NCBI RefSeq assembly: GCF_016899425.1
Contig: NZ_CP045994.1
Location: forward strand, 1,612,001-1,676,000
Length of the DNA: 64,000 nt
Source: Burkholderia sp. MS389
GTDB taxonomy: Bacteria; Pseudomonadota; Gammaproteobacteria; Burkholderiales; Burkholderiaceae
Direction: 5' to 3'
The notes beneath the pieces were generated by a model. That model was not told the DNA's origin and did not search any database. It saw only the letters and a program-made list of their open reading frames with translations. Positions within the stretch are counted from its first letter, which is position 1. Each line of letters begins with the position of its first letter. The translations under genes and the position numbers were made by a program. Positions 26,977 to 39,409 of the stretch are shown here, in pieces.

Positions 26977-28308
26977 ATGAAAAAGAAACTGGTTGGTTTG
27001 GCGATTGCATTGAGCGCACTGGCGATGCCGCCGCTGTCGGACGCGGCCGACACGAGTGGCACGATCAGCCTTGCGGTCGGCGCGCAGCGGCAGCTTGCGA
27101 CGGGGCGCGCACTGCAGCGGGTCGCGGTCGGCGATCCGTCGGTGGCCGACGTGCTCGTCGTGAAGGGCGGGCGCGGCGGCGTGCTGCTGGTGGCGAAGAA
27201 TGCCGGTGCGACGAACGTGATGATCTGGGAGCGCGGCCGCGACGAGCCGACCGCCTATAACGTGAACGTTACGAGCGGTGCGGCGCGGGCGCTGCTGGAC
27301 GGCGCGTCGCCGAGCGTGAACACGTACGGCGGCGCGACGGTGATCGGCGGTGCGGCCGCAACGCTCGACGGACATCAGCGGGCAGTCCACGCAGCGAAGA
27401 CGGTCGGCGGCAAGGACGGAACGACGCTCGATGCGTCGACGATCTCCGGCAAGAATGTCGTGCAGGTCGACGTACGTGTCGTCGAATTCAGCCGTTCGGT
27501 GCTGAAGCAGGCGGGCCTGAACTTCTTCAAGCAGAGCAACGGCTTTGCGTTCGGCGCCTTCGCGCCGACGGGGCTCACATCGATTACCGGTACGCCGGGC
27601 GGTTCGCTCACCTACAACACGAACGTGCCGATTTCGTCGGCGTTCAACCTCGTCGTCAATTCGGTGACGCACGGGTTGTTCGCCGACCTGTCGATTCTCG
27701 AGGCGAACAACCTGGCCCGCGTGCTCGCGCAGCCGACGCTCGTCGCGTTGTCCGGCCAGAGCGCGAACTTCCTCGCGGGCGGCGAGATTCCGGTGCCGGT
27801 GCCGCAATCGCTCGGCACGATTTCGATCGAATGGAAACCCTATGGCGTCGGGCTCACGGTCACGCCGACCGTGCTGAACCCGCGGCGGATCGCGCTGAAG
27901 GTCGCGCCCGAGTCGAGCCAGCTCGACTTCGTGCATTCGATCACGATCAACGGCGTGCAGGTACCCGCGCTGACGACGCGGCGCGCGGACACGACGGTCG
28001 AGCTCGGCGACGGCGAGAGCTTCGTGATCGGCGGCCTGATCGACCGCGAGACCACGTCCAACGTCAACAAGGTGCCGTTCCTGGGCGATCTGCCCATCAT
28101 CGGTGCGTTTTTCAAGAATTTGAGCTACCAGCAGAACGACAAGGAACTCGTGATCATCGTGACGCCGCATCTCGTTGCCCCGATCGCGCAGGGTGCACCG
28201 CTGCCGGCGACGCCGGGCGAGCTGTCCGAGCAGCGCGACGGTCCGGTGTGGCGTTCGTATCTGGGCGGCATGGCATCGCCGGACGCGGGGCCGGGGTTCT
28301 CGAAATGA
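26977..28308 (+). CDS. cpaC: Tad pilus secretin CpaC/RcpA
   Basis: Outer-membrane secretin pore for the Flp pilus. Start at 26977 gives 443 residues with a clear signal peptide (MKKKLVGLAIALSALAMPPL). The pilus-formation N-terminal domain follows (LAVGAQRQLATGRALQRVAVGDPSVADV), then the secretin domain: VQVDVRVVEFSRSVLKQAGLN, LEANNLARVLAQPTLVALSG, AGGEIPVPVPQ and the C-terminal VPFLGDLPIIGAFF, the family signature. Length is normal for CpaC. TadD-like lipoprotein downstream may act as its pilotin. Confidence 0.95.
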   Translation: MKKKLVGLAIALSALAMPPLSDAADTSGTISLAVGAQRQLATGRALQRVAVGDPSVADVLVVKGGRGGVLLVAKNAGATNVMIWERGRDEPTAYNVNVTSGAARALLDGASPSVNTYGGATVIGGAAATLDGHQRAVHAAKTVGGKDGTTLDASTISGKNVVQVDVRVVEFSRSVLKQAGLNFFKQSNGFAFGAFAPTGLTSITGTPGGSLTYNTNVPISSAFNLVVNSVTHGLFADLSILEANNLARVLAQPTLVALSGQSANFLAGGEIPVPVPQSLGTISIEWKPYGVGLTVTPTVLNPRRIALKVAPESSQLDFVHSITINGVQVPALTTRRADTTVELGDGESFVIGGLIDRETTSNVNKVPFLGDLPIIGAFFKNLSYQQNDKELVIIVTPHLVAPIAQGAPLPATPGELSEQRDGPVWRSYLGGMASPDAGPGFSK

Positions 28309-28383
28309 GCGCGCCGAATCGTTACCGGACCGCGCAGGCCGTCGCGTACGACGCGATGCCTTGCTTCATTGGGAGTATCCAAG

Positions 28384-29622
28384 ATGAATGCGAGAACCTA
28401 CTCTTTGGCTGAGCCCGCCGTCACCGACTACTTCGTCTGTGCATCCGCGCTCGCGGAGCATGTGCACTGGCTGTCGCAATCGCTCGTGTCCGCCGGCGCG
28501 GTCGAAGGGGTGCCGCTCGACGGCGCCGCGCTGTCGCAGCGTATCGGCGTGCTGAATCCGGCACTGGTGTTCATCGATTTTTCCGGTGACTGCGCGGCGG
28601 CAAGCACGGTGGTCGCCGCGGTACGCGCGGCGCATCCGGGCGTGCCGGTCGTCGCACTGGGCTCGCTCGCGCAACCGGAAGGGGCACTCGCCGCGCTGCG
28701 CGCGGGCGTGCGCGATTTCGTCGATTTTTCCGCGCCGGCCGATGAGGCGCTGCGGATCACGCGCGTATTGCTCGACAACGTCAGCGAGCCGGCCAACCGT
28801 CACGGGAAGGTCACCGCGTTGCTCGGCGCACGCGCCGGGATGGGCGTGAGCACGCTCGCCGCGAACCTGTCGGTGCTGATGCAGCGGCGGCCGGCCGACC
28901 CTGCGCGCACGGCGGCGCTGCTCGATCTCGGGCTGCCGGCCGGCGACGGCGCGTTGTTCCTGAACACGCGGTGCGAATTCCATTTCGTCGAGGCCGTGCG
29001 CAACCTGCGCCGGATCGACCGCACGTTCGTCACGACCGCGCTCGCACGTCATTCGAGCGGCGTCGCGTTGACGACGCTGCCACCGAATCTCGCGGAGTTG
29101 CGCGACGTGGCGACGGCGTCGTGCGCGGCGTTGCTGAACCGGCTGCGCGCGTTCTTCGATCACCAGATCGTCGATCTCGGCGGCTTCCCGAATCGCGAAT
29201 TCATCGCGCAGGTCGTGAACCTGGCGGACGAAGCATGGCTGGTCTGCGACCAGGGCGTGGCATCGGTCGTGTCGGCGGTCGAGATGCTGGACGGGTTGCG
29301 CGAGGCAGGCGCGGCGACCGACCGGATCCGGCTCGTCGTCAACCAGTTCGACGCCGAGCTTGGGCTGATGCCCGCGCAGATCGCCGAACGGCTCGACCTG
29401 TCGCTGGTCGCGACGCTGCCGTCGCGGCGCGTGTCGATCGGGCATGCGGCGAACCAGGGCAAGCTGATCGCCGAGGTCGCGGAACGCGATCCGTACGTCC
29501 GCGCGCTCGGGCCGCTGGTCGAGCGCCTCGCGGGCGCGCCGGCGCCCGGAGCGACACAGCGTGCGGCCGGCGGCCTCTCGGCGCTCAGGCGAATCATTCA
29601 ATCCTCAACGAAGCGGTCGTAA
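28384..29622 (+). CDS. tadZ: TadZ/CpaE-like pilus localisation ATPase with altered P-loop
   Basis: TadZ/CpaE proteins are MinD/ParA relatives that place the Tad machine at the pole. Started at 28384 (GGGAG upstream), 412 residues. The first ~130 residues are a receiver-like domain without an obvious phosphoacceptor (LVFIDFSGDC has an Asp in that area). The ATPase part has GARAGMGVSTLAANLS where the deviant Walker A should be; the two lysines of KGGxGK[ST] are Arg150 and Val155. Walker A' region HQIVDLGGFPNREF is kept. ATP hydrolysis may be lost, as reported for some TadZ members. Confidence 0.88.
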   Translation: MNARTYSLAEPAVTDYFVCASALAEHVHWLSQSLVSAGAVEGVPLDGAALSQRIGVLNPALVFIDFSGDCAAASTVVAAVRAAHPGVPVVALGSLAQPEGALAALRAGVRDFVDFSAPADEALRITRVLLDNVSEPANRHGKVTALLGARAGMGVSTLAANLSVLMQRRPADPARTAALLDLGLPAGDGALFLNTRCEFHFVEAVRNLRRIDRTFVTTALARHSSGVALTTLPPNLAELRDVATASCAALLNRLRAFFDHQIVDLGGFPNREFIAQVVNLADEAWLVCDQGVASVVSAVEMLDGLREAGAATDRIRLVVNQFDAELGLMPAQIAERLDLSLVATLPSRRVSIGHAANQGKLIAEVAERDPYVRALGPLVERLAGAPAPGATQRAAGGLSALRRIIQSSTKRS

Positions 29623-29625
29623 GCG

Positions 29626-30972
29626 ATGGCACACGACATTCAATTTGCCGACGGCGCAGCGCCGTTCTCGCAAACGCAACAGTTTCACGACATCAAGAAT
29701 GCCGCACACGAGCATCTGCTCACGCGGATCGAGGAACTGGGTGCCGAATTCGGCCGTTGGTCGCGACAGGCGATCAACCAGTTCGTCGATCTCGAAATCG
29801 ACAGCTTCGTGCGGCTGCGGCGCATCCCGCTCAACGAGAGCGAGGTGCGCGCGGTGGCCGAGGCGCTGACGAAGGAGCTCGCCGGCTTCGGGCCGATCGA
29901 AGACCTGTTGGCGGACCCGCATGTCGAGGACATCCTGATCAACGGCTACAACGACATCTACGTGTCGCGCCACGGGATCCTGTCGAAGCTGCCGATCCGC
30001 TTCACCGACAACGCGCATCTGCTGCGGATCGTGCGGCGGATTCTCGCGCCGGTCGGCCGGCGGCTCGACGAATCGAACCCGATGGTCGATGCGCGGCTGC
30101 CCGACGGCGGGCGGGTCAACGTCGTGATCGAACCGCTGTCGATCGACGGCCCGGTCGTGTCGATCCGGAAGTTCCGCAAGGATCCGCTGAAGCCCGAGGA
30201 CCTGCTGGGCAACGGCACCTACAACGAGGAAATCGGCCGGCTGCTCGAGGCTGCGGTCGATGCGCGCTGCAACGTCCTCGTGTCGGGCGGCACCAGCTCG
30301 GGCAAGACGTCGCTGCTGAACGCGCTGGCGTTCCACATCCCGATGGCGGAACGCGTCGTGACGATCGAGGATACGGCCGAACTGTCGTTGAATCACCCGC
30401 ACGTCGTGCGGCTCGAGAGCCGTCCCGGCGGGTTCGACGGCAGCGGCATCGTGACGATTCGCGACCTGCTGCGGAACACGCTGCGGATGCGGCCGGACCG
30501 GATCATCGTCGGCGAAGTGCGCGGCGGCGAAGTGCTCGAAATGCTGCAGGCGATGAATACCGGCCACGACGGATCGATGGGCACCGTGCACGCCAGCTCG
30601 CCGCGCGAATGCCTGTACCGGCTCGAGATGCTGGCCGGTTTCGCCGGTTTTCAGGGCACCGAAGCAAGCCTGCGGCGGCAGATCGCCAACGCGATCGACT
30701 TCATCGTGCAGATCGGGCGGCTGTCCAACGGTCGCCGCCGCATCCTGTCGATCACCGAAGTCACCGGCATGTCGGACAACATCGTGTCGACGCAGGAGCT
30801 GTATCGTTACGAGGCGCGCGTCACCCCGGAGGGCGAAGAGATCGATCATTGGGAGTCGCTCGGCATTCATCCGCATTCGCCGAAGCTGGCACGTTTCCGC
30901 AGCACGCTGGTGTCGTCCGGCGGCGGCGGGTTCGGTGGCCACTTCGGGCGAGGCGGAGGCTTCAATGTCTAG
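29626..30972 (+). CDS. tadA: Tad pilus assembly ATPase TadA/CpaF
   Basis: Type II/IV secretion superfamily ATPase that powers Flp pilus assembly and probably retraction. 448 residues with the N-terminal helical domain, Walker A GGTSSGKT (Lys227), Asp box ([11 protein letters not shown]), Walker B ([14 protein letters not shown]) and His box ([14 protein letters not shown]). It begins 4 bases after tadZ and its stop overlaps the tadB start (ATGTCTAG), so the core is tightly coupled. Confidence 0.96.
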   Translation: MAHDIQFADGAAPFSQTQQFHDIKNAAHEHLLTRIEELGAEFGRWSRQAINQFVDLEIDSFVRLRRIPLNESEVRAVAEALTKELAGFGPIEDLLADPHVEDILINGYNDIYVSRHGILSKLPIRFTDNAHLLRIVRRILAPVGRRLDESNPMVDARLPDGGRVNVVIEPLSIDGPVVSIRKFRKDPLKPEDLLGNGTYNEEIGRLLEAAVDARCNVLVSGGTSSGKTSLLNALAFHIPMAERVVTIEDTAELSLNHPHVVRLESRPGGFDGSGIVTIRDLLRNTLRMRPDRIIVGEVRGGEVLEMLQAMNTGHDGSMGTVHASSPRECLYRLEMLAGFAGFQGTEASLRRQIANAIDFIVQIGRLSNGRRRILSITEVTGMSDNIVSTQELYRYEARVTPEGEEIDHWESLGIHPHSPKLARFRSTLVSSGGGGFGGHFGRGGGFNV

Positions 30973-31945
30973 CGCCACCTTGCTCGCGCTGATGTTCGCG
31001 CTGATCTGCGCGGCGGCCGGGTTGCTGCTGTGGCGTGCAAGCCAGGTGCGGGAAGGGCGTGCGCATGCGCAGCGGTTCTTCGACAGCCGGGTGGGACAGG
31101 GCGCGCGCGCCGCGGCCCCGGCCGGCGAGACGCGCACCGCACGCGCCCCGGCGGCCGGTACGGCCAACGCGCAGGAGCCCGAACAGGGGTTCGCGCGATG
31201 GCGCGCGTCGGCGTTCGGTGCATGGGCCGTGCTGTCCGACCGTGTGGGCCTCGACGAAGTGCGCACCGGCCTCGTGCTGGCGCTCGGGGTCCTTGTGATG
31301 CTCGCGCTGTGGGCCGGCATGGCTGGCGGCGTGCTCGCCGCGGCAGCGGCGGTCGTTGCCGGCAGTGTGCTCGTCGTGCTGTGGATCACGTCGCGCATCA
31401 GCCGGCGCCGCCTGAAGATCGTCCGTCAGTTGCCGTCGTTTCTCGACGGGATCGTGCGGCTCGTGACGCTCGGGAACAGCGTGCCGGCGGCGTTCCAGTC
31501 GGCGCTTCAGACGACCGAAATGCCGCTGCGCCGCTGCCTCGACGACGTGTCGCGGATGCTGCGCTCCGGTGTCGAGATCGATCGCGCGATGCTGCACATC
31601 GCGCACACCTATCGTATCCGCGAATTCGAACTGGTCGGTGCGGTGCTGCGTCTGTCGGTCCGCTACGGCGGGCGGGCGGACGTGATGCTCGACCGGATGT
31701 CGACGTTCATGCGCGATCTCGAGCAGGCGGAGCGCGAACTGTCCGCGATGTCGGCCGAAACGCGGCTGTCCGCATGGGTGCTGGCGCTGTTGCCGATCGC
31801 GGTCGGCAGCTTCGTCATCGCCACGAGCCCGCGCTATTTCACGACGATGTGGAGCGACGATAGCGGGCGTCAGATGATTTATCTGGCGTTCGTGCTGCAG
31901 GCGGTCGGCGGTTTCTGGCTGTACCGGCTCGCGCGGCTGAGGTGA
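30965..31945 (+). CDS. tadB: Tad inner-membrane platform protein TadB
   Basis: Inner-membrane platform protein of the pilus machine (T2SSF family). Start at 30965 with GGAGG upstream, overlapping tadA by 8 bases; 326 residues. One N-terminal membrane helix, a cytoplasmic linker rich in Ala/Pro, two mid helices (LVLALGVLVMLALWAGM), then the T2SSF domain (LPSFLDGIVRLVTLGNSVPAAFQ, GGRADVMLDRM) and two C-terminal helices. TadC follows after 4 bases. Confidence 0.94.
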   Translation: MSSATLLALMFALICAAAGLLLWRASQVREGRAHAQRFFDSRVGQGARAAAPAGETRTARAPAAGTANAQEPEQGFARWRASAFGAWAVLSDRVGLDEVRTGLVLALGVLVMLALWAGMAGGVLAAAAAVVAGSVLVVLWITSRISRRRLKIVRQLPSFLDGIVRLVTLGNSVPAAFQSALQTTEMPLRRCLDDVSRMLRSGVEIDRAMLHIAHTYRIREFELVGAVLRLSVRYGGRADVMLDRMSTFMRDLEQAERELSAMSAETRLSAWVLALLPIAVGSFVIATSPRYFTTMWSDDSGRQMIYLAFVLQAVGGFWLYRLARLR

Positions 31946-31949
31946 ATCG

Positions 31950-32948
31950 ATGGATGCAAACCGTTTAGGCGCCCTTGCGCTGGTGCTCGGATCGGTCGGC
32001 GTGCTGCTGCTCGCCGCACTCGCGATCGTTCGCATCGTGCTCGTGCAGCGTGCCGAGCGCGCGCTGGTGGATGCGCTCGATCGCCGGACAGCGGCGATCG
32101 AAGCGGCCGCCGCGCGCGCCGGTGCCACCGAGCCCGCGCGCGACGCGGCGGCGCCTGCCGCGCCGCGCGTCCGTTTCGCGGGGCTGCGCGAACGCTTCGA
32201 AGACGTCGGGATGCGGTGGCTCGAGACCGGCTTCAGCCGGTATCTGATCGCCGACGAAGACCGCCAGTTGCTCGAGCAGTGCGGTTTCGTCGACGTGCGC
32301 GCCAGAGCGCTGTTCGTCGGCGCGCGCATCGTCTGCGCGATCCTGCTGCCTGCGCTCGCCGTGCTGGTCCTGATCGGCCGCGGGCAGCAGACGCGCTGGC
32401 CGTTGTGGATCTCCGTCGCGCTCGTGACCGGCTACATGCTGCCGAAAATCTACGTGCGCCGGCGCGCGACCGCGCGCCGGCAGAGCATCGGGGCCGAACT
32501 GCCGCTGCTCGTCGACATGTTGCGGCTGCTGCAGGGCGTCGGCCTGTCGCTCGACCAGAGCATCCAGGTCGTCACGCACGATTTTCAGACGATGCTGCCG
32601 GTGCTGTCGTGGGAGCTCGGCGTCGCGCAGCGGCAGTTCGCGGCCGGGCGCACGCGCGAGCAATCGCTGCAACGCCTGACGAACAGTTTCGACAACGAGG
32701 ATCTGCGCGCGATCGTGCGTTTGCTGATTCAGGTCGACAAGCATGGCGGCGCGGTGCAAGAGCCGCTGAAGCAATTCGGCGATCGTCTGCGCGAAGGGCG
32801 TCGCGCGACGCTGCGCGAGCAGATCGGCCGCCTGACGGTGAAGATGACCGGCGTGATGATCGTCACGCTGTTGCCGGCACTGCTGATCGTGACCGCGGGG
32901 CCCGGGATCATGACCGTGCTGTCCGCGCTCGCTGCGTTTCAGCGCTGA
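31950..32948 (+). CDS. tadC: Tad inner-membrane platform protein TadC
   Basis: Second T2SSF-family platform protein, 332 residues, partner of TadB. An N-terminal helix (ALVLGSVGVLLLAALAIVRI) is followed by two helices at about 120-165 and the T2SSF domain (LPLLVDMLRLLQGVGLSLDQS, then DKHGGAVQEPLKQFGDRLRE), ending in a last membrane segment (VMIVTLLPALLIVTAGPG). GGTGA precedes the ATG; gap to tadB is 4 bases. Confidence 0.94.
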   Translation: MDANRLGALALVLGSVGVLLLAALAIVRIVLVQRAERALVDALDRRTAAIEAAAARAGATEPARDAAAPAAPRVRFAGLRERFEDVGMRWLETGFSRYLIADEDRQLLEQCGFVDVRARALFVGARIVCAILLPALAVLVLIGRGQQTRWPLWISVALVTGYMLPKIYVRRRATARRQSIGAELPLLVDMLRLLQGVGLSLDQSIQVVTHDFQTMLPVLSWELGVAQRQFAAGRTREQSLQRLTNSFDNEDLRAIVRLLIQVDKHGGAVQEPLKQFGDRLREGRRATLREQIGRLTVKMTGVMIVTLLPALLIVTAGPGIMTVLSALAAFQR

Positions 32949-32977
32949 TGCGGCATGAGGGGAAGGAGCGACACAAG

Positions 32978-33805
32978 ATGAATCGATTGGGGTGGGTTCG
33001 CACGATTGCAGGCGCGACGGCGTGCGCGTTGCTGGCCAGCGGGTGCGCGATGTTCAAGGAGTCCGGATACGGAATCGGTGCGCAGGCCGAACGTGGCGCG
33101 CTGATGCAGGCCGCCGCCGACAAGAATGCGACGCCCGATACGCCGGGCATGTATCTGGGCCTGATCGAGCGGATGCAGGCGCAGGGGCTGTATTTTGCGT
33201 CGCTCGCGCACATCGATCAGTACGAGAAGCAATATGGCGCATCGCCGGATACGATCCTGCTGCGCGCCGACGCATTGCGCGCGACCGGCCAATACGACGC
33301 CGGCGTGGCCGCCTATACCCAATTGCTGACGACGCCGCTCGCCGCGCGCGGCTATCGCGGGCTGGGCCTGACCGCCGGCGCCCGCGGCGATTTCGCGCTG
33401 GCCGCGCAGCGGCTCGAACAGGCGACGACGCTTGCGCCGACCGATGCGGCGACGTTGTCCGACCTCGCCTATTCGAAGATGCGCGAAGGCGATCTGGCGG
33501 GCGCGCGCGTGCCGCTGCTGAAGGCGGCCGAACTCGAGCAGAAGAACCCGAAGATTCTCAGCAACTTCGTGCTTTACCTGTTCGCGACCGGTCATGCGAA
33601 GGACGCGCGGCGGCTGATGGATCAGCAGAAGCTGTCGCCCGCGGTGCGCGGCCAGATTCGAGACGACGAGACGAAGGTCGCGGCCGCGATGCGCGCGAAG
33701 CAACGCGCCACCGCCTATGCGCCGGCCAATGTGTCCGTGCCGTCGGTGGCGAGCAGCGACAATCTGGATCTTGCCGTGCCGCTGCTGCAGCGTTTCGCGC
33801 GATAA
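32978..33805 (+). CDS. tadD: TadD-like TPR lipoprotein
   Basis: Outer-membrane lipoprotein with TPR repeats, thought to be the secretin pilotin of Tad systems. I chose 32978 because AAGGAG lies at proper distance; an in-frame ATG overlapping the tadC stop (32948) would add ten residues. 275 residues: lipobox ASGC (Cys23), then TPR-like units (ILLRADALRATGQYDAGVAAY, RGLGLTAGARGDFALAAQ, DLAYSKMREGDLAGARVPL) up to about residue 210, and a low-complexity C-terminus. Confidence 0.9.
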   Translation: MNRLGWVRTIAGATACALLASGCAMFKESGYGIGAQAERGALMQAAADKNATPDTPGMYLGLIERMQAQGLYFASLAHIDQYEKQYGASPDTILLRADALRATGQYDAGVAAYTQLLTTPLAARGYRGLGLTAGARGDFALAAQRLEQATTLAPTDAATLSDLAYSKMREGDLAGARVPLLKAAELEQKNPKILSNFVLYLFATGHAKDARRLMDQQKLSPAVRGQIRDDETKVAAAMRAKQRATAYAPANVSVPSVASSDNLDLAVPLLQRFAR

Positions 33806-33828
33806 CGACGATATTCACGGAGGCCATC

Positions 33829-34152
33829 ATGTTTCACCTTTCCTCAATCCGCGTGTGGGCCGTGGGCATCGCGTTCGCCTGCTCGCTGGGGGCGGGCGTC
33901 GCGCATGCGCAAGGCGACACGCCGGCGGCCGAAATCGGTCATGCGACGAGTGCGCTGCTCGACCTGCAGCGCTCGAACCGCGCGGCCGCCACGCCGCAAC
34001 CGATCGATGGCGCCGCCGGTACGTTTGCCTATCAGCGCTATATCGACTCGTTCAAGACGCCGATTCCGCAGTGGTTCGGCACGATGTCGGCGTCGGGCGG
34101 CGGTAGCGGCGGCGGCAGCGGCGGACTGTCCGGTGGCGATCTCGCGCGCTGA
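33829..34152 (+). CDS. Small exported DUF3613-type protein
   Basis: 107 residues with a Sec signal (VWAVGIAFACSLGAGVAHAQG), a short conserved-looking middle (EIGHATSALLDLQRSNRAAA, then FAYQRYIDSFKTPIPQWFG) and a Gly/Ser tail (GGGSGGGSGGLSGGDLAR). I assign it to the DUF3613 group found in Burkholderia tad loci; the function is unknown. GGAGG lies before the ATG. It is placed between tadD and the tadG-like gene, so a periplasmic role in the pilus machine is likely. Confidence 0.75.
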   Translation: MFHLSSIRVWAVGIAFACSLGAGVAHAQGDTPAAEIGHATSALLDLQRSNRAAATPQPIDGAAGTFAYQRYIDSFKTPIPQWFGTMSASGGGSGGGSGGLSGGDLAR

Positions 34153-34164
34153 CGGAGCACCACG

Positions 34165-37381
<3,217 letters not shown>

Positions 37382-37435
37382 TTAATGAGATAAAATCGCG
37401 TGGAATGACAACGATCCGCGCGGGAATAAAACTTC

Positions 37436-38143
37436 ATGAGCCATATGACGGGGTTGGGGCGGGTGAGCGTATTGCTCGCCCTGGTAGGAGGCATGCAAGG
37501 CGCGTTCGCGCAGGGGCTGGCAGGCAGCGATCCGTCGGCGGTGCAGCCGGCGTCGGCGCCGGTGGCCGCGATTCCGGTGATCGATTCGCAGGCACCGACG
37601 TCGGTGCAGCCGCAGGCCGGCGAGTCGACGGGGCCGAGCACGGTCGACGATTTGCAGCGCCAGATCCAGGCGCATTCGCTGACGGAAATGCGCACGAGCT
37701 ACAACGGCAGCTACGGCGCGAGCCTGCTGTTCAATGTCAAGGACGGTGCGTATTTCGTCGCGCTGTTTCAGCAAAAGGCGTTCTGGCGCGTGATCAAGAC
37801 TTACAACGAAGCGCGGGCGGAAGCGATCTATCGCGATTTCTCGCACCAGGCCGAGCGGCTGGCCGTCGACGAACTGCGCGCGGCGAAGCTGGAATCGCAG
37901 AAGGCGCAGATGGACAAGCAGATCGAAGTCGTGCAGGACCGCGCGCGGCGTCTGCAGGCGGACATCTCGATCGCCCGCCAGCAGCAGGCGGCGGTGGCGG
38001 ATCGCCAGAAGAGCGTGCGGAGCGAAACGGCGACGCTGCAGGCGCAACAGGCTCAACTTCAGTCGCAACTGCGGGCGTTGCAGCAGCAGGTGCGTTCGTT
38101 GCAGCGCGAGGCCAACGCGGGCCTGCCGACGACGGCACGCTGA
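37436..38143 (+). CDS. Exported DUF2968 coiled-coil protein
   Basis: 235 residues with a signal peptide (VSVLLALVGGMQGAFAQG), a Pro/Ala-rich linker, a short globular part (TSYNGSYGASLLFNVKDGAYFVALFQ) and a long C-terminal coiled coil of Gln/Ala/Arg heptads from about residue 140 (KAQMDKQIEVVQDRARRLQ onward). This matches the DUF2968 family of Burkholderia; function unknown. It follows the sigma-54 regulator by 54 bases and ends the rightward run, with a strong terminator behind it. Confidence 0.82.
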   Translation: MSHMTGLGRVSVLLALVGGMQGAFAQGLAGSDPSAVQPASAPVAAIPVIDSQAPTSVQPQAGESTGPSTVDDLQRQIQAHSLTEMRTSYNGSYGASLLFNVKDGAYFVALFQQKAFWRVIKTYNEARAEAIYRDFSHQAERLAVDELRAAKLESQKAQMDKQIEVVQDRARRLQADISIARQQQAAVADRQKSVRSETATLQAQQAQLQSQLRALQQQVRSLQREANAGLPTTAR

Positions 38144-38193
38144 ACCCGGTCGCGGCGGCGGTGCGGCGACGTGCCGCGCCGGCCGTACCAGTG

Positions 38194-38227
38194 AAAAGGG
38201 CAAGCCGGTTGGCTTGCCCTTTTGTTT
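38194..38227. terminator. Bidirectional terminator between DUF2968 gene and hfq2
   Basis: A 13-bp perfect stem aaaagggcaagcc / ggcttgccctttt (38194-38206 with 38211-38223) with loop GGTT; the T run is TTTTGTTTT on the plus strand and TTTT on the minus strand. It serves both convergent genes and touches the hfq2 stop. Confidence 0.93.
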
Positions 38228-38796
38228 TACTGGCCGTCCGGCACGATTCGCCGGCGCCGCGTCACGATGACCGGCCCGTTGCCGCCGCGGGAATCCGACG
38301 GCGCGGCGTTGCCGGATGCGTCGCCGGTGTCGCGCGGCGCGCCGTAGCTTTCGCGGGGTTCACGCGGAGCGCCGTAGCCTTCGCGCGGCTCACGCGAGCC
38401 GTAACCCTCACGCGGTTCGCGCGAACCGTAGCCTTCACGCGGCTCGCGAGAGCCGTAGCCGCCGTCGCCGCGCGATTCGCGCGGGCCGCCGTGCGAGCCG
38501 TACGGGCTGTGACCGCCGCCTTCACGGCCGCCGGGGCGACCGCCGGTGCGCGGGCCGCGGGGGCCGCCGCCGCCGGGGCGCGAGCCGCCCGTATCGAGCT
38601 GGATCGTGGAAATCGCGCGCTTGTAGATGCCTTGCAGACCCACGGGGGTGCGCAGCATCACCAGATACTGGTCGAACGACTCGATACATCCCGTCAGACG
38701 AATGCCGTTGACGAGATAGATTTCAACACGCTTACGTTCCTTGCGCGCCGAATTGATGAAGTCGTTTTGCGGATGGGATTCTGCGGGATTGGCCAT
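38227..38796 (-). CDS. hfq2: Second RNA chaperone Hfq2 with Arg/Gly-rich tail
   Basis: Burkholderia carry a second, longer Hfq. This one has 189 residues. The Sm core fits residues 1-70: [20 protein letters not shown] (Sm1), [11 protein letters not shown] and YKRAISTIQ (Sm2; the usual YKHAIST His is Arg here and GIK is GIR). From about residue 75 the tail is Gly/Pro-rich, then holds repeated SREPREGYG units, ending in basic [10 protein letters not shown]. Start at 38796 fits the Sm N-terminus; no Shine-Dalgarno is seen. Single gene, convergent with the tad locus. Confidence 0.93.
   Translation of the reverse strand: MANPAESHPQNDFINSARKERKRVEIYLVNGIRLTGCIESFDQYLVMLRTPVGLQGIYKRAISTIQLDTGGSRPGGGGPRGPRTGGRPGGREGGGHSPYGSHGGPRESRGDGGYGSREPREGYGSREPREGYGSREPREGYGAPREPRESYGAPRDTGDASGNAAPSDSRGGNGPVIVTRRRRIVPDGQ
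38345..38463 (-). repeat. 27-bp tandem repeat in the hfq2 tail
   Basis: About four in-frame copies of 27 bases coding SREPREGYG or [10 protein letters not shown]. Third positions differ among copies, so the repeat is kept at protein level. Confidence 0.8.
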
Positions 38797-38979
38797 TGAG
38801 GTGCGGCAGGAGCCTGCGTCAGAGAATATGTTGTGCGTGTGTGTGGCGTGTTCGTCCACAAGGCGTTTGGCGGAATTCTACCCTGTTCGATAGGGGAGCG
38901 CGCAGTCGCGATTGTGTCGAACCGTAACCCACTATAGACGTTCCGGCGCATTTTCGCGATTAGGCCGAACGGCCGAAGC

Positions 38980-39005
38980 CGTTTCGTTACGCTGCGTTAC
39001 GACTC
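38980..39005 (+). promoter_or_regulatory. CGTTACG direct repeat upstream of the PXPV gene
   Basis: Two CGTTACG heptamers at 38985-38991 and 38995-39001, ten bases apart (one helical turn), about 90 bases before the start codon. The same heptamer in either orientation occurs four times upstream of the collagen-like genes. Regulator unknown. Confidence 0.45.
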
Positions 39006-39091
39006 TCGCAGCCCCGTATCACCTCGGTGCGCGCGCCGCGCTTACATTGGTCGCGCGAGCCGGGCGGGCCGGCTTATCAGGGATGCGGAGC

Positions 39092-39382
39092 ATGAACAAG
39101 AGGCAAGTCGCAGTGGTGATCGGGAGCATGGCGTTGCTCGTTTCCGGCAGTGCAATGGCGGGGCGTGTGGATCTGTCGGTCGGCATCGGCGTACCGGTCG
39201 CGCCGGTAGCACCGGTCTATGTCGAGCCGGCGCCGGTCTATGTAGCGCCGCAGCCCGCCGTCGTCGCCTATCCGGGCTACGGGTATGGCTATTACGGCGA
39301 TGACGACGACGACCGCTACCGCAAGTGGCGCAAGCACTATTACAAGCACTGGCATCGTCACCACGACGACGATGACGATTGA
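39092..39382 (+). CDS. Small exported PXPV-repeat protein with Asp/His tail
   Basis: 96 residues. Signal peptide (VAVVIGSMALLVSGSAMAG), then Val/Pro-rich repeats (VAPVAPVYVEPAPVYVAPQP), a Tyr/Gly segment (YPGYGYGYYG) and a highly charged tail alternating Asp clusters with Lys/His (DDDDDRYRKWRKHYYKHW, HRHHDDDDD). This fits the PXPV-type small exported proteins found in Burkholderia; function unknown. The tail could bind metal ions; this is a guess from composition. GCGGAG lies before the ATG. Confidence 0.72.
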   Translation: MNKRQVAVVIGSMALLVSGSAMAGRVDLSVGIGVPVAPVAPVYVEPAPVYVAPQPAVVAYPGYGYGYYGDDDDDRYRKWRKHYYKHWHRHHDDDDD

Positions 39383-39409
39383 ACCCGCGGTGAGCCGCGC
39401 CGACGCGCG

